Notes: generated by a model not told the origin, from the sequence alone. A DNA stretch of 64,000 bases from Streptomyces kaniharaensis (GCF_009569385.1 NZ_WBOF01000001.1:3978001-4042000), one strand, 5' to 3'; shown: positions 40,768 through 49,621, counted from the first letter of the stretch. Translations and numbers: made by a program.

Positions 40768-40790
40768 GCGTTCGTTCGGGCGTTCGTTCG
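40768..40790 (+). repeat. Direct repeat GCGTTCGTTCG upstream of ilvE
   Basis: GCGTTCGTTCG occurs at 40768-40778 and 40780-40790, one helical turn plus apart, about 60 nt before ilvE. It could be a tandem operator or simple slippage. Confidence 0.45.
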
Positions 40791-40850
40791 CCGTAACGTT
40801 CAGTCGGTGGTGGCGGCCCGGACCAACCCCACGGTGAAGGACACACAGCC

Positions 40851-41963
40851 ATGAGCACGCCCACCCAGGCGCCCATCACGTTCGACCTCAAGCCCTCCGC
40901 TCACCCGCTCTCCGACGCGGAGCGCGAGGCCCGGCTGACCAACCCCGGCTTCGGACGCGTCTTCACCGACCACATGGTCACCATCCGCTGGACCGAGGGC
41001 CGCGGCTGGCACGACGCCCAGCTGACGCCGTACGCGCCGCTGGAGATCGACCCGGCGAACATGACCCTGCACTACGGCCAGGCGATCTTCGAGGGCCTGA
41101 AGGCCTACCGCCAGACCGACGGTTCCATCTCCACCTTCCGTCCGGAGGCCAACGCCGCCCGCTTCCAGGCCTCGGCCCGCCGGCTGGCGATGCCGGAGCT
41201 GCCGATCGAGACCTTCGTCGAGGCCGTCGAGCTGCTGGTCCAGCAGGAGCAGGCCTGGGTGCCGAACGAGCCGGAGCAGAGCCTCTACCTGCGGCCGTTC
41301 ATGTTCGCCACCGAGGTCGGTCTGGGTGTCCGCCCGGCCAACTCCTACCTCTTCATGATCATCGCCTCGCCGGCCGGCGCCTACTTCCCCGGTGGCGTCA
41401 AGCCGGTCTCGGTCTGGCTCTCCGAGGACTACGTCCGGGCCGCGCCGGGCGGCACCGGCGCCGCCAAGTGCGCCGGCAACTACGCCGCCTCGCTGGTCGC
41501 CCAGGCCGAGGCCGCCGCCAAGGGCTGCGACCAGGTCGTCTGGCTCGACGCTGCCGAGCACCGGTGGATCGAGGAGATGGGCGGCATGAACCTGTACTTC
41601 GTGTTCGGCGAGGGCGAGGACGCGAAGATCGTCACCCCGGAGCTGTCCGGCGCCCTGCTGCCCGGCATCACCCGTGACTCGCTGCTGACCCTGGCTTCCG
41701 ACCTCGGCTACGCCGTCGAGGAGCGGAAGATCTCCACCGAGGAGTGGAAGCAGGGCAACGCGGACGGCTCCCTGACCGAGGTCTTCGCCTGCGGCACCGC
41801 CGCCGTCATCACCCCGGTCGGCTCGGTCAAGTCCCGCGGCGGCGACTGGACGGTCGGCACCGGCGAGCCGGGCGCGATCACCATGGAGCTGCGCAAGGCG
41901 CTGCTGGCCATCCAGGGCGGCCAGGCCGCCGACACCCACGGCTGGCTGCACAAGATCGTCTGA
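40851..41963 (+). CDS. ilvE: Branched-chain amino acid aminotransferase
   Basis: This 370-residue fold-IV PLP aminotransferase performs the last step of Val, Leu and Ile synthesis and the first of their breakdown. The PLP Lys is K206 in [42 protein letters not shown] and [12 protein letters not shown] are family blocks. It is the longer type (over 350 residues) rather than the 300-residue E. coli form. ATG 40851 follows AAGGA at 40836-40840. A perfect 13-bp terminator follows at 41978-42013. Confidence 0.96.
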   Translation: MSTPTQAPITFDLKPSAHPLSDAEREARLTNPGFGRVFTDHMVTIRWTEGRGWHDAQLTPYAPLEIDPANMTLHYGQAIFEGLKAYRQTDGSISTFRPEANAARFQASARRLAMPELPIETFVEAVELLVQQEQAWVPNEPEQSLYLRPFMFATEVGLGVRPANSYLFMIIASPAGAYFPGGVKPVSVWLSEDYVRAAPGGTGAAKCAGNYAASLVAQAEAAAKGCDQVVWLDAAEHRWIEEMGGMNLYFVFGEGEDAKIVTPELSGALLPGITRDSLLTLASDLGYAVEERKISTEEWKQGNADGSLTEVFACGTAAVITPVGSVKSRGGDWTVGTGEPGAITMELRKALLAIQGGQAADTHGWLHKIV

Positions 41964-41977
41964 TCCCCACGCCACCT

Positions 41978-42013
41978 CGTCCGGGCGCCCTGCGGCAGCG
42001 GGGCGCCCGGACG
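41978..42013 (+). terminator. ilvE terminator
   Basis: A perfect 13-bp stem (41978-41990 with 42001-42013) and 10-nt loop directly after ilvE. Confidence 0.85.
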
Positions 42014-42094
42014 TGCGTGATCCGGTGTGGCCGGCCGTCCGTTCGGACTCGTCCCGCATCGCGAGACGCGCAGGCCGGATCGTGGAGGGTGTGC

Positions 42095-42100
42095 CAGACT
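42095..42100 (+). promoter_or_regulatory. -10 element of the cimA leader transcript
   Basis: CAGACT ends 7 nt before GTG 42107, predicting a leaderless leader peptide. No clear -35 is visible. Confidence 0.4.
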
Positions 42101-42106
42101 GCGAAC

Positions 42107-42157
42107 GTGTCCTCGCTGTCGCTGATTATTAGCAGCAGGCGCGCCGGTCCGCAGTGA
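42107..42157 (+). CDS. cimA leader peptide (attenuator)
   Basis: GTG 42107 opens a 16-codon frame, MSSLSLIISSRRAGPQ, ending TGA 42155-42157. Two Leu and two consecutive Ile codons, including the rare-looking ATT ATT, sit at positions 4-8. A T-tailed terminator lies 55 nt downstream and cimA 90 nt beyond the peptide's terminator. This is the layout of an attenuator sensing Ile/Leu charging, fitting the role of CimA in isoleucine synthesis. Translation probably starts on a leaderless transcript, because CAGACT is 7 nt before GTG and no Shine-Dalgarno is present. Confidence 0.75.
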   Translation: MSSLSLIISSRRAGPQ

Positions 42158-42211
42158 CCGCTTCCGCAGGACCCGATGCGGAGCGACCACCAGCGTCCAG
42201 ACCCGCGCGCA

Positions 42212-42246
42212 GACCTCTCGCACCCGCGAGGGGTCTTTTCGCTTTT
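42212..42246 (+). terminator. Attenuator terminator upstream of cimA
   Basis: GACCTCTCGC at 42212-42221 pairs with GCGAGGGGTC at 42226-42235 (one T-G pair, loop ACCC) and is followed by TTTTCGCTTTTT. Like the ilvB attenuator it is T-tailed, unlike most terminators here. The remaining 157 nt to cimA show nothing further. Confidence 0.85.
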
Positions 42247-42403
42247 TGGGCAACGCCCCATTGAGCACAGCCCTCGGACCGGCCGGGAGCCCCCACGAAG
42301 GGCCCAGGGACACCGGGGCCGCGCGCGGGATGCTGGACAGTGGAGCCGGAACGACAAAACCGGCAGAGCAGTACGAACCTCCCCGAACGGAGAACCCAGG
42401 GCC

Positions 42404-44008
42404 ATGACCGAGGTCAGCCGTACCGACGACAGCTTCCACGTGTTCGACACCACCCTGCGCGACGGCGCGCAGCGGGAGGGCATCAACCTCACGGTGGCCG
42501 ACAAGCTGGCCATCGCCCGGCACCTGGACGACTTCGGGGTGGGCTTCATCGAGGGCGGCTGGCCCGGGGCGAACCCGCGCGACACCGAGTTCTTCGCCCG
42601 CGCCGCCGCCGAACTCGACCTCCGGCACGCCCGGCTCGTCGCCTTCGGCGCCACCCGCAGGGCCGGCGGCCGGGCCGCCGAAGACCCGCAGCTGGCCGCC
42701 CTGGTCACCTCCGGCGCCCCGGTGGTCACCCTCGTCGCGAAGTCGCACGACCGGCACGTGGAGCTGGCGCTGCGCACCACGCTGGACGAGAACCTGGAGA
42801 TGATCCGGGACAGCGTCGAGTTCCTGCGGGCGCAGGGGCGGCAGGTGTTCATCGACTGCGAGCACTTCTTCGACGGCTACAAGGCCAACCGGGAGTACGC
42901 GCTCGCCGTCGTCCGCGCCGCGCACGAGGCCGGGGCGGACGTGGTGGTGCTGTGCGACACCAACGGCGGGATGCTGCCGTCCGGTGTGCGCGAGATCGTC
43001 GCCGACGTCCTCGCCCGGACGGGCGCCCGGCTGGGCATCCACGCCCAGGACGACACCGGCTGCGCGGTGGCCAACACCCTGGCCGCGGTGGAGGCCGGCG
43101 CCACCCACGTGCAGTGCACCGCGAACGGCTACGGCGAGCGGGTCGGCAACGCCAACCTGTTCCCGGTGGTCGGCGCGCTGGAGATCAAGTACGACCGCCG
43201 GGTGCTGCCCGAGGGCCGGCTCGCCGAGATGACCCGCATCTCGCACGCCATCGCCGAACTGGTCAACCTCGCCCCGTCCACCCACCAGCCGTACGTCGGC
43301 TACTCCGCCTTCGCGCACAAGGCGGGCCTGCACGCCTCCGCGATCAAGGTGGACCCGGACCTCTACCAGCACATCGACCCCGAACTGGTCGGCAACACCA
43401 TGCGGATGCTGGTCTCCGACATGGCCGGCCGGGCGTCCGTCGAGCTCAAGGGCAGGGAGCTCGGCTACGACCTCTCCACCGACCGCGACCTGGCCGGCCG
43501 GGTGGTCGCCAAGGTCAAGGAGCAGGAGAACCTCGGCTACACCTACGAGTCCGCCGACGCCTCCTTCGAGCTGCTGCTCCGCGACGAGGTGCGCGGCAGC
43601 CGGGACCGCTTCTACACCCTGGAGTCCTGGCGGACCATCAGCGAGCAGGGCCCGAACGGCTTCACCGGCAACGAGGCGACGGTCAAGGTGTGGGCCAAGG
43701 GCGAGCGCCGGATCGCCACCGGCGAGGGCAACGGCCCGGTGAACGCGCTGGACCAGGCGCTGCGCACCGCGCTGGAGCGGACCTACCCGCAGCTGGCCGA
43801 GCTGGAGCTGGTGGACTACAAGGTCCGCATCCTGGAGGGCCAGCACGGCACCGGCTCCAAGACCCGGGTGCTGATCGAGTCCACCGACGGCACGTCCACC
43901 TGGTCCACCGTCGGCGTGGCCGACAACGTGGTCGCCGCGTCCTGGCTGGCGCTGGAGGACGCGTACACCTACGGGCTGATCCGCGCCGGGCTGGAGCCGG
44001 CGGAGTAA
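42404..44008 (+). CDS. cimA: Citramalate synthase
   Basis: This 534-residue enzyme of the DRE-TIM metallolyase family condenses acetyl-CoA with pyruvate to citramalate, a threonine-independent entry to isoleucine. The catalytic Arg and metal Asp are R19 and D20 in FDTTLRDGAQREG; VVLCDTNGGMLP, TANGYGERVGNANL and FAHKAGLHASAI follow, then the regulatory LeuA dimer-like C-terminal domain. The usual metal-binding HxH is H213-A-Q215 here, so the second His is replaced by Gln. The sequence is nearer CimA than LeuA (ATHVQCTANGYGER). It can be misannotated as 2-isopropylmalate synthase. ATG 42404 has only a weak GGAG about 12 nt upstream. It is controlled by the attenuator at 42107-42246. Confidence 0.9.
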   Translation: MTEVSRTDDSFHVFDTTLRDGAQREGINLTVADKLAIARHLDDFGVGFIEGGWPGANPRDTEFFARAAAELDLRHARLVAFGATRRAGGRAAEDPQLAALVTSGAPVVTLVAKSHDRHVELALRTTLDENLEMIRDSVEFLRAQGRQVFIDCEHFFDGYKANREYALAVVRAAHEAGADVVVLCDTNGGMLPSGVREIVADVLARTGARLGIHAQDDTGCAVANTLAAVEAGATHVQCTANGYGERVGNANLFPVVGALEIKYDRRVLPEGRLAEMTRISHAIAELVNLAPSTHQPYVGYSAFAHKAGLHASAIKVDPDLYQHIDPELVGNTMRMLVSDMAGRASVELKGRELGYDLSTDRDLAGRVVAKVKEQENLGYTYESADASFELLLRDEVRGSRDRFYTLESWRTISEQGPNGFTGNEATVKVWAKGERRIATGEGNGPVNALDQALRTALERTYPQLAELELVDYKVRILEGQHGTGSKTRVLIESTDGTSTWSTVGVADNVVAASWLALEDAYTYGLIRAGLEPAE

Positions 44009-44026
44009 CCGGGCCTCAACATGCCC

Positions 44027-44064
44027 GTGGCCCATGGACCTCCGCGTGAAGGTCCATGGGCCAC
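44027..44064. terminator. Bidirectional terminator between cimA and the conservon
   Basis: A perfect 15-bp stem (GTGGCCCATGGACCT at 44027-44041 with 44050-44064) between converging genes. Confidence 0.85.
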
Positions 44065-44073
44065 AGTCGTGTT

Positions 44074-44609
44074 CGTCACCGCAGTCGGGCGAGGAGGGCG
44101 TGCTCGACGAGGGTGATGAGGGCGCTCTTGGCGCTGTCGCGGCGCCGGGCGTCGAGGGTGATGACGGGGGTGTCGGGGCCGAGTTGGAGGGCTTCGCGGA
44201 CCTCGTCGGCGGTGTGGGGCTGGTGTCCGTCGAAGCCGTTGAGGGCGACGACGAAGGGCAGTCCGCTGTTCTCGAAGTAGTCGAGGGCGGGGAAGCAGTC
44301 GGCGAGGCGTCGGGTGTCGACGAGGACGACGGCTCCGATGGCGCCGCGGACGAGGTCGTCCCACATGAACCAGAAGCGGTCCTGTCCGGGGGTGCCGAAG
44401 AGGTAGAGGATGAGGTCTTCGTCGAGGGTGATGCGGCCGAAGTCCATGGCGACGGTGGTGGTCGTCTTGCCGGAGACCTTGCTGATGTCGTCGATGCCGG
44501 CGGAGGCCGAGGTCATGACGGCTTCGGTGCGCAGGGGGTTGATCTCGGAGACGGCGCCGACGAGCGTGGTCTTGCCGACACCGAAGCCGCCCGCCACGAC
44601 GATCTTCGC
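44074..44609 (-). repeat. 536-bp near-identical duplication (cvnD), copy 1
   Basis: This segment matches 49622-50157 at a constant offset of 5548 bp. Reading both copies base by base I find a single difference (44406, G versus C). It covers nearly all of the GTPase gene. Flanks diverge at once on both sides except for a further shared stretch of about 50 bp around the cvnC/cvnD junction. Confidence 0.9.
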
Positions 44610-44660
44610 GGAGGTGGTTGCGCGGGTGGGGGCGGCCGCGTTAGAGCTTGCGAAGTCCAC
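44076..44660 (-). CDS. cvnD2: Conservon GTPase CvnD (Ras-like, DUF/ATP-GTP-binding)
   Basis: A 194-residue MglA/Ras-like GTPase, the output member of a conservon. The P-loop is GGFGVGKTTLVGA, switch I/II region TTTTVAMDFGRI and GTPGQDRFWFMWDDL, and the specificity loop LNGFDG in place of NKxD. The Gln of the switch II GQD motif is present. GTG 44660 lies within the end of cvnC (20-nt overlap). The protein is nearly identical to its paralogue at 49624-50202, differing only in the first dozen residues. Conservon numbering here follows my recollection that cvn1 is the one nearer gltX. Confidence 0.9.
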   Translation of the reverse strand: MDFASSNAAAPTRATTSAKIVVAGGFGVGKTTLVGAVSEINPLRTEAVMTSASAGIDDISKVSGKTTTTVAMDFGRITLDEDLILYLFGTPGQDRFWFMWDDLVRGAIGAVVLVDTRRLADCFPALDYFENSGLPFVVALNGFDGHQPHTADEVREALQLGPDTPVITLDARRRDSAKSALITLVEHALLARLR

Positions 44661-45306
44661 TGAGGACCCTTTCGAGCAGCGTGACGTCGGGCTGGTTTCC
44701 GGACTCGCCGGAAGCGGGCTGGTGGATGGCGACCAGGCCGGCCTCGGCCAGGTCGGCCACGAGGATGCGGGCGACTCCCAGCGGAAGGGAGAGGAGCGCC
44801 GACACCTCTGCGACGGATTTGACCTCCGTGCACAGCGTGCAGATCCGCTGGTGCTCGGGGAGCAGGGTCGCCAGGCGCTGCGGGTCGACGTCGGCGGAGA
44901 CGAGTGCCTCCAGCGCGAGTTCGTACCGCGGGCGGGTGCGACCGCCGGTCATCGCGAACGGCCGGATCAGCGGGCCGGAGTCCTGCTCGTCCTCGAACTC
45001 CTCGACGTGCCCGGGATCCTGGGCCGGCTGGTAGCCGGGCGCGGTGCCGGGGTCGGCCTGCGGTACCGGGTAGCCGGGCGGGGGCGCGTCGAACGAGGGC
45101 TGCGGCTGGCCGTACTGGCCGTACTGCTGCGTCGGCTGGCCGTACGGGGGCTGGGCCTGGCCGTACGGCTGGCCGTACTCCTGGCCGAGCGGCTGCGGCC
45201 GGCCGTACTGCTGACCGTGGCCGACGCCGGGTTCTCCGAAGGCGTCATGGCCTGTGCCAGGGTACGGAACGCCGTACTGGCCGCTGCGGTCATCGGGCGG
45301 TGTCAC
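44641..45306 (-). CDS. cvnC2: Conservon protein CvnC (DUF742) with Tyr/Gln-rich N-terminus
   Basis: A 221-residue protein. The C-terminal 115 residues are DUF742, a winged-helix-like domain: RPFAMTGGRTRPRYELALEA, TLCTEVKSVAEVSALLSLPL, GVARILVADLAEAGLVAIHQ and the end LLERVLSGLRKL. The N-terminal 100 residues are low-complexity with repeated YGQP (YGQPYGQAQPPYGQPTQQYG). GTG 45306 follows GAGGAGAGGAACC at short spacing. In conservons, CvnC is thought to complex with CvnB and CvnD at the membrane sensor. The Tyr/Gln segment is much longer than in the paralogue at 50183-50608. Confidence 0.88.
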   Translation of the reverse strand: MTPPDDRSGQYGVPYPGTGHDAFGEPGVGHGQQYGRPQPLGQEYGQPYGQAQPPYGQPTQQYGQYGQPQPSFDAPPPGYPVPQADPGTAPGYQPAQDPGHVEEFEDEQDSGPLIRPFAMTGGRTRPRYELALEALVSADVDPQRLATLLPEHQRICTLCTEVKSVAEVSALLSLPLGVARILVADLAEAGLVAIHQPASGESGNQPDVTLLERVLSGLRKL

Positions 45307-45467
45307 GGTTCCTCTCCTCACAGGGTGCGGCGGTGCGGTGCGAGCTCCGGCGCGAGTCCGGAGCCGGTGGTGCGAAGGCCGTACAACGTCCGAACCCGAG
45401 CCCGCCGAAGCGGGCCCGGGACGGACGCGGAGGTACTTCGAATACCAGGACGGTATCCGACGAACCG

Positions 45468-45881
45468 TCAGTGCAGGAGACTGCCCTGGAGTTCCGCGCG
45501 AAGTGCGGGGGTGAGGACGGCGCCGGCGCGGTCGACGAGCAGGGCCATCTCGTAGCCGACGAGGCCGATGTCGGAGTCGGGGGAGGCCAGGACGGCGAGG
45601 GCGGAGCCGTCGCTGATGGCCATGAGGAACAGGAAGCCGCGTTCCATCTCGACGACGGTCTGGTTGACCTCGCCGCCCTCGAAGATCCGGCTGGCGCCGG
45701 AGGTGAGGGAGGTGAGGCCGGAGGCGACGGCGGCGAGCTGGTCGGCGCGGTCGCGCGGGAAGCCTTCGGACATGCACAGGAGAAGGCCGTCCGCGGAGAC
45801 CACCACGGTGTGGGACACCCCGGGGGTGTTGTCCACGAAATTGGTGATCAGCCAGTTCAGGTTCTGTGCGGCCTGGCTCAT
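45468..45881 (-). CDS. cvnB2: Conservon roadblock/LC7 protein CvnB
   Basis: A 137-residue roadblock/LC7-fold protein that presumably regulates the nucleotide state of CvnD, as MglB does for MglA. It reads MSQAAQNLNWLITNFVDNTP, GVSHTVVVSADGLLLCMSEG and RFFLFLMAISDGSA-like core, ending LRAELQGSLLH. ATG 45881 is chosen; a TTG nine bases upstream overlaps the cvnA stop and is less likely. The gene differs from its paralogue at 50773-51186 by one base (Ile versus Val). A 161-nt gap separates it from cvnC. Confidence 0.92.
   Translation of the reverse strand: MSQAAQNLNWLITNFVDNTPGVSHTVVVSADGLLLCMSEGFPRDRADQLAAVASGLTSLTSGASRIFEGGEVNQTVVEMERGFLFLMAISDGSALAVLASPDSDIGLVGYEMALLVDRAGAVLTPALRAELQGSLLH
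45468..45881 (-). repeat. 414-bp near-identical duplication (cvnB), copy 1
   Basis: The whole cvnB gene matches 50773-51186 at an offset of 5305 bp with one base difference seen (GATGGCC versus GACGGCC). The match continues past the start codon into the end of cvnA (shared HQER stop region) with two adjacent changes. Confidence 0.9.
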
Positions 45882-45891
45882 CTGAGTCAAC

Positions 45892-48800
45892 TCAACGCTC
45901 CTGGTGGTTCGAGCCGCCGAAGAGATCGGTGCTGCGGTTCTGCTGTCCGTTGCCGGACTGGTCTACCTGATCGGGGTCGATCCGGAAACTTCCGGTGTTC
46001 CCGGCTGTGCGGCCCTGCTCCACACCACGGCGCAGGTTGGTGAGGCGGCCACGGACCTCCTCGGGGCTGCGGGAGACCTGCGGCCCGTCCTGCGGAGTGG
46101 GCTTGGCGTTGCCGGCGACCAGGTTCTGCTTGGGCACCCGGCGCGGGAGACCGGCCGAGGTGGTGCCCCCGGACGACGGCTCGCGCAGCTGCTCGGCCCG
46201 CTGCCAGGCGCCGTCGTTCGGCGACTGCCAGGCGGTGTTGGCGGTCGGGCCGGTCGGGCCGTAGCCGCCCAGCGCGGACACGTCGTGTCCGCGCGGCTCG
46301 GTTGACGCCGAGGTGTCCTTGGCGCCGGCGAACCAGTTCGGGGTCTCACCGGTGGACGAGCCGGCCGGCGTGGAGTGCGCACCCGAGCCGCCGCCCGCCA
46401 GCTGCTGGCCGGGGCGGCGCTGCGGCAGCCCGGACGGCAGGGTGGTCTCGGCGGCGGGCAGCGCGGGCTGCTCGGGGGCGTACGGGTGGCCCGCCGGGGC
46501 GTCCTCGGCCTGGTGGCCGTACTGGTCGTCGGCGTAGCCGTCGTAGCCCTGGTAGTCCTGGCCCTGGTAGTCCTGGTGGCCGTACTGCTCGTCGGCATAG
46601 CCGGACTGGTCGTAGCCGCCCTGCTGCGGGTACTGGCCGTACGCGTCCTGGCCGTAGCCGTCCTGCGCGTAGCCGTACTGGTCGTCGGCGTAGGGCTGCT
46701 GGTAGCCCTGCGGGGCGTACTGGTCGTAGCCCTGCTGCGGGTACTCCTCCTCGACCTCGGCGTCCAGCACCGGCCCGTCGGAGGACTCCAGGGCGGCGCG
46801 GCGGACCTGGTCCAGGCGCTGCGAGCGCTGGACGGACTCCAGGGCCGGGCTGAAGCCGGTGGAGCCGGCGTTGCCGGTGAGGTGGTCGTCGAAGCCCAGT
46901 TCGGCGGCGCTGCGGTGGCCGTCGGGGGCCCACTCGGAGGTCGGCTCCTGCTCGGCGAAGATCCGGGAGACGGTGAACTGCTCCTCGGGCTCCGGCGCGG
47001 ATCCGGCCTGGGTGACGAACGGCGGGAGCATGACCAGCGAGGTCGTACCGGCCGACTCGCCGGAGGGGCGGAGCTGGACGCGGATGTCGTGCCGCTGGGA
47101 GAGCCGGCCGACCACGAAGAGGCCCATGCGGCGGGAGATGGTGGCGTCGACCGTGGGCGGCTCGGCCAGCTTCTCGTTGATCTCGGCGAAGTCGTCGGCG
47201 GTGAGGCCGATGCCCTTGTCGTGGATCTCGACCAGCACGCGGCCGTCCGGCAGGCGGGTCGCGTTGACCAGCACCCGGGTCTGCGGGCTGGAGAATGAGG
47301 TGGCGTTCTCCAGGAGCTCGGCGAGCAGGTGGACGAGGTCGGTCACGGCGGCGCCGACGACCTCGACCTCCGGGATGCCGGAGAGCTCGACGCGCTCGTA
47401 CTGCTCCACCTCGGACGCGGCGGCGCGGAGCACGTCGACCAGCGGGACCGGGGTGTTCCAGCGGCGGCCGGCCTCCTCGCCCGCGAGGACGAGCAGGTTC
47501 TCACCGTTGCGGCGCATACGGGTGGCCAGGTGGTCCAGCTTGAAGAGGTTCTCCAGCTGGTCCGGGTCGGCCTCGTTGTTCTCCAGGTCGGTGATCAGCG
47601 CCAGCTGGCGCTGGATGAGGCCCTGGCTGCGGCGCGACAGGTTGGTGAAGATCGCGTTGACGTTGCCTCGCAGCAGGGCCTGCTCGGCGGCGAGCGAGAC
47701 GGCCTGCTGGTGGACCTGGTCGAAGGCCCGGGCGACTTCGCCGATCTCGTCCTTGCCGTGCAGCGGGATCGGGGCGACGGAGGTGTCGACCCGGTCGGGG
47801 TCGGTCTTGGAGAGCTTCTCGACCAGGTCCGGCAGACGGTGGTCGGCGATCTCCAGGGCGGCGCTGCGCAGGGTGCGCATGCCGAGGATCATCGAGCGGG
47901 CGACGTACCCGGTGAGCAGACCGGCCAGGATGAGCGCGGCGACGACGATGACCGTGTTGAGGATGGCGTCGTAGAGCGCGTTGTCCTTGAGGTTGCGCGA
48001 GTCGGTGAGGACGTCGTTCAGCAGCTGGACTTCGGTGGTGCGCAGGGCCTGGATGTGGGTGGCGGACGCCTGGGTCCAGTTCTCCGGGGTGAGACCGGCG
48101 TCCTTGGCCTCCTTGAAGGCCGCGTCGGCGGTGGCCTTGCCCTTGGTCTGCCCGTCGGCGGCGGCCTGGCTGTACGCGGCGCCGATGTTCAGCAGCTGCT
48201 GCATGCTCGGCACGGAGCCGTTGGGCATCTTGTTCGCGGTCTTCTCCTGGGCGGTGGCCAGGGCGACCTGCGCATCGGCGTACTTCTTGACGTCCTCGGG
48301 CGCTCCACCGGTGTTGAACTCGGCGAGCGAGACCTGCTCCAGCTTCTCCGAGATCAGGATCGTCTGGATCATGTCGGTGTTCTCGTGGCGGCTCGTGACA
48401 CCCGCGGAGATACCGACCAGCAGGTGCAGCATGAGCGCGCGCTGGGTCGAGGCGGAGGCCTTGGCCAGCGACATCGCGTAGATCGCGCGGCCCTTGCTGG
48501 TGGCGTTGGAGGAGCCCGAGCCGACCGAGTTGTCGAAGGCCAGCAGCGGCGCGAACATCACCGAGTAGGCGCTGGCGGTCGCGCTGGCGAACAGCTCGGG
48601 GCCGTACGCGTTGGTGCGCAGGTGCGGCAGGCTGACCACGAGCTGCTGGAAGGCCTCGTGGCGGCGGGGGAGCTCACCGGACTTGTCGGAGGCCTCGTAG
48701 GCGGCGTTGTACGCCTTCAGCGCGGCGTCGGTCTCGCTGCGGCGCTTGGCGACCTTGCCGTCCGGATCCTGCTTGGTGATCAGGGGTATCAGGGTGTCGT

Positions 48801-49209
48801 CGCGCTCGTTCTCGAGCGCCTCGGCGAGCTCGGTGGCCGCCTTGGCGAGCTCGGCGTTCTTCTCGGCGCGCGAGGCCTTGATGTAGCCGTCGACCGAGGT
48901 GTTCACGCGGAGGCCGCCGAAGACCAGACTGATGATGACCGGGATCAGCAGAATCGCGATCAGACGGGTCGGCACGCGCCAGTTGCGCGGGCGGAGGAAG
49001 TCGTACCGGCTGGAGTCGTCGGCGACCGCGGGAGTGCTGCCACGGCGCTCCGTGGAGGCCGCCGGGGGGTTCGGGGGCGGCGCGACCTGTGGCCGTTCCT
49101 CGGCGGGCGTGAACGCGGAGAATCCGGCCGGGCCCGTTGCGGTACGGTTCGGCTCGCTCTGGCGGGGCTCGGAGCGCCGCTGCGGGGCGGGTTGCTGCTT
49201 ACGCCTCAC
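45892..49209 (-). CDS. cvnA2: Conservon sensor kinase-like protein CvnA
   Basis: A 1105-residue membrane sensor. A cytoplasmic disordered N-terminus is followed by TM1 (82-100), a large extracytoplasmic nitrate/nitrite-sensor-like helical domain (100-410) and TM2 (411-435). Next come HAMP, a helical region with LDHLATRMRRN, and a HATPase_c domain with the N-box ELLENATSFSS near 636 and G1 box DKGIGL near 665. Residues about 820-910 are strongly Tyr/Gln/Asp/Gly-rich (YGQDAYGQYPQQGGYDQ), then a Pro/Ser tail. GTG 49209 follows GAGAGG. Whether CvnA has true kinase activity is unsettled in the literature I know. Its stop is 10 nt from the cvnB start. Confidence 0.88.
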   Translation of the reverse strand: MRRKQQPAPQRRSEPRQSEPNRTATGPAGFSAFTPAEERPQVAPPPNPPAASTERRGSTPAVADDSSRYDFLRPRNWRVPTRLIAILLIPVIISLVFGGLRVNTSVDGYIKASRAEKNAELAKAATELAEALENERDDTLIPLITKQDPDGKVAKRRSETDAALKAYNAAYEASDKSGELPRRHEAFQQLVVSLPHLRTNAYGPELFASATASAYSVMFAPLLAFDNSVGSGSSNATSKGRAIYAMSLAKASASTQRALMLHLLVGISAGVTSRHENTDMIQTILISEKLEQVSLAEFNTGGAPEDVKKYADAQVALATAQEKTANKMPNGSVPSMQQLLNIGAAYSQAAADGQTKGKATADAAFKEAKDAGLTPENWTQASATHIQALRTTEVQLLNDVLTDSRNLKDNALYDAILNTVIVVAALILAGLLTGYVARSMILGMRTLRSAALEIADHRLPDLVEKLSKTDPDRVDTSVAPIPLHGKDEIGEVARAFDQVHQQAVSLAAEQALLRGNVNAIFTNLSRRSQGLIQRQLALITDLENNEADPDQLENLFKLDHLATRMRRNGENLLVLAGEEAGRRWNTPVPLVDVLRAAASEVEQYERVELSGIPEVEVVGAAVTDLVHLLAELLENATSFSSPQTRVLVNATRLPDGRVLVEIHDKGIGLTADDFAEINEKLAEPPTVDATISRRMGLFVVGRLSQRHDIRVQLRPSGESAGTTSLVMLPPFVTQAGSAPEPEEQFTVSRIFAEQEPTSEWAPDGHRSAAELGFDDHLTGNAGSTGFSPALESVQRSQRLDQVRRAALESSDGPVLDAEVEEEYPQQGYDQYAPQGYQQPYADDQYGYAQDGYGQDAYGQYPQQGGYDQSGYADEQYGHQDYQGQDYQGYDGYADDQYGHQAEDAPAGHPYAPEQPALPAAETTLPSGLPQRRPGQQLAGGGSGAHSTPAGSSTGETPNWFAGAKDTSASTEPRGHDVSALGGYGPTGPTANTAWQSPNDGAWQRAEQLREPSSGGTTSAGLPRRVPKQNLVAGNAKPTPQDGPQVSRSPEEVRGRLTNLRRGVEQGRTAGNTGSFRIDPDQVDQSGNGQQNRSTDLFGGSNHQER

Positions 49210-49555
49210 TCGACAACTACCTCTCGGCCGACAGCCGGCCATGGATCAATCCAGCGCTACCCCCGGGGGGCCTGGTCCGCTGCCGGGTGAGCCGCGGAAC
49301 GAGCTTCGGGAGTAGCTGGAATTTCAGCACGTGCAGGGATGGGGGACAAACAGCCGTCGAATGCCGCCCGCGTCGGCACAATCTGGACATTCACCGACAT
49401 GACGGCACAAAACCGTGGTCTTCTGGCGCTGAGTGACGTGAATCCGCCACGCAGCGTCACTGTTGATCACAAAATGCCTACCGAACTGTTATCCACCGCT
49501 GATGCGCGGGTCTTGCGCGATGCCCCTGGCGGACACCAGCCGGTAGGCGGATGTG
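49210..49555 (-). promoter_or_regulatory. Region upstream of the first conservon
   Basis: About 345 nt without a gene, between the cvnA2 start and the terminator of the upstream conservon. It should hold the cvnA2 promoter on the minus strand. The stretch 49375-49500 is relatively A/T-rich, but I see no hexamer pair I would defend. Confidence 0.4.
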
Positions 49556-49593
49556 CCACGGCCGCCCGTCGGGTTGCCGACGGGCGGCCGTGG
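49556..49593. terminator. Terminator between the two conservons
   Basis: A perfect 17-bp stem (49556-49572 with 49577-49593) with loop GTTG, about 30 nt beyond the cvnD1 stop. It shows that the two conservons are separate transcription units. Confidence 0.85.
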
Positions 49594-49621
49594 CGAGGGG
49601 TCACTCACGAACTCGCCGCCC

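Noticed and set aside
46480..46745. Repetitive DNA in cvnA2 as a MITE or VNTR
   Set aside because: The periodicity comes from codons of the Tyr/Gln/Gly-rich protein segment and stays in frame.
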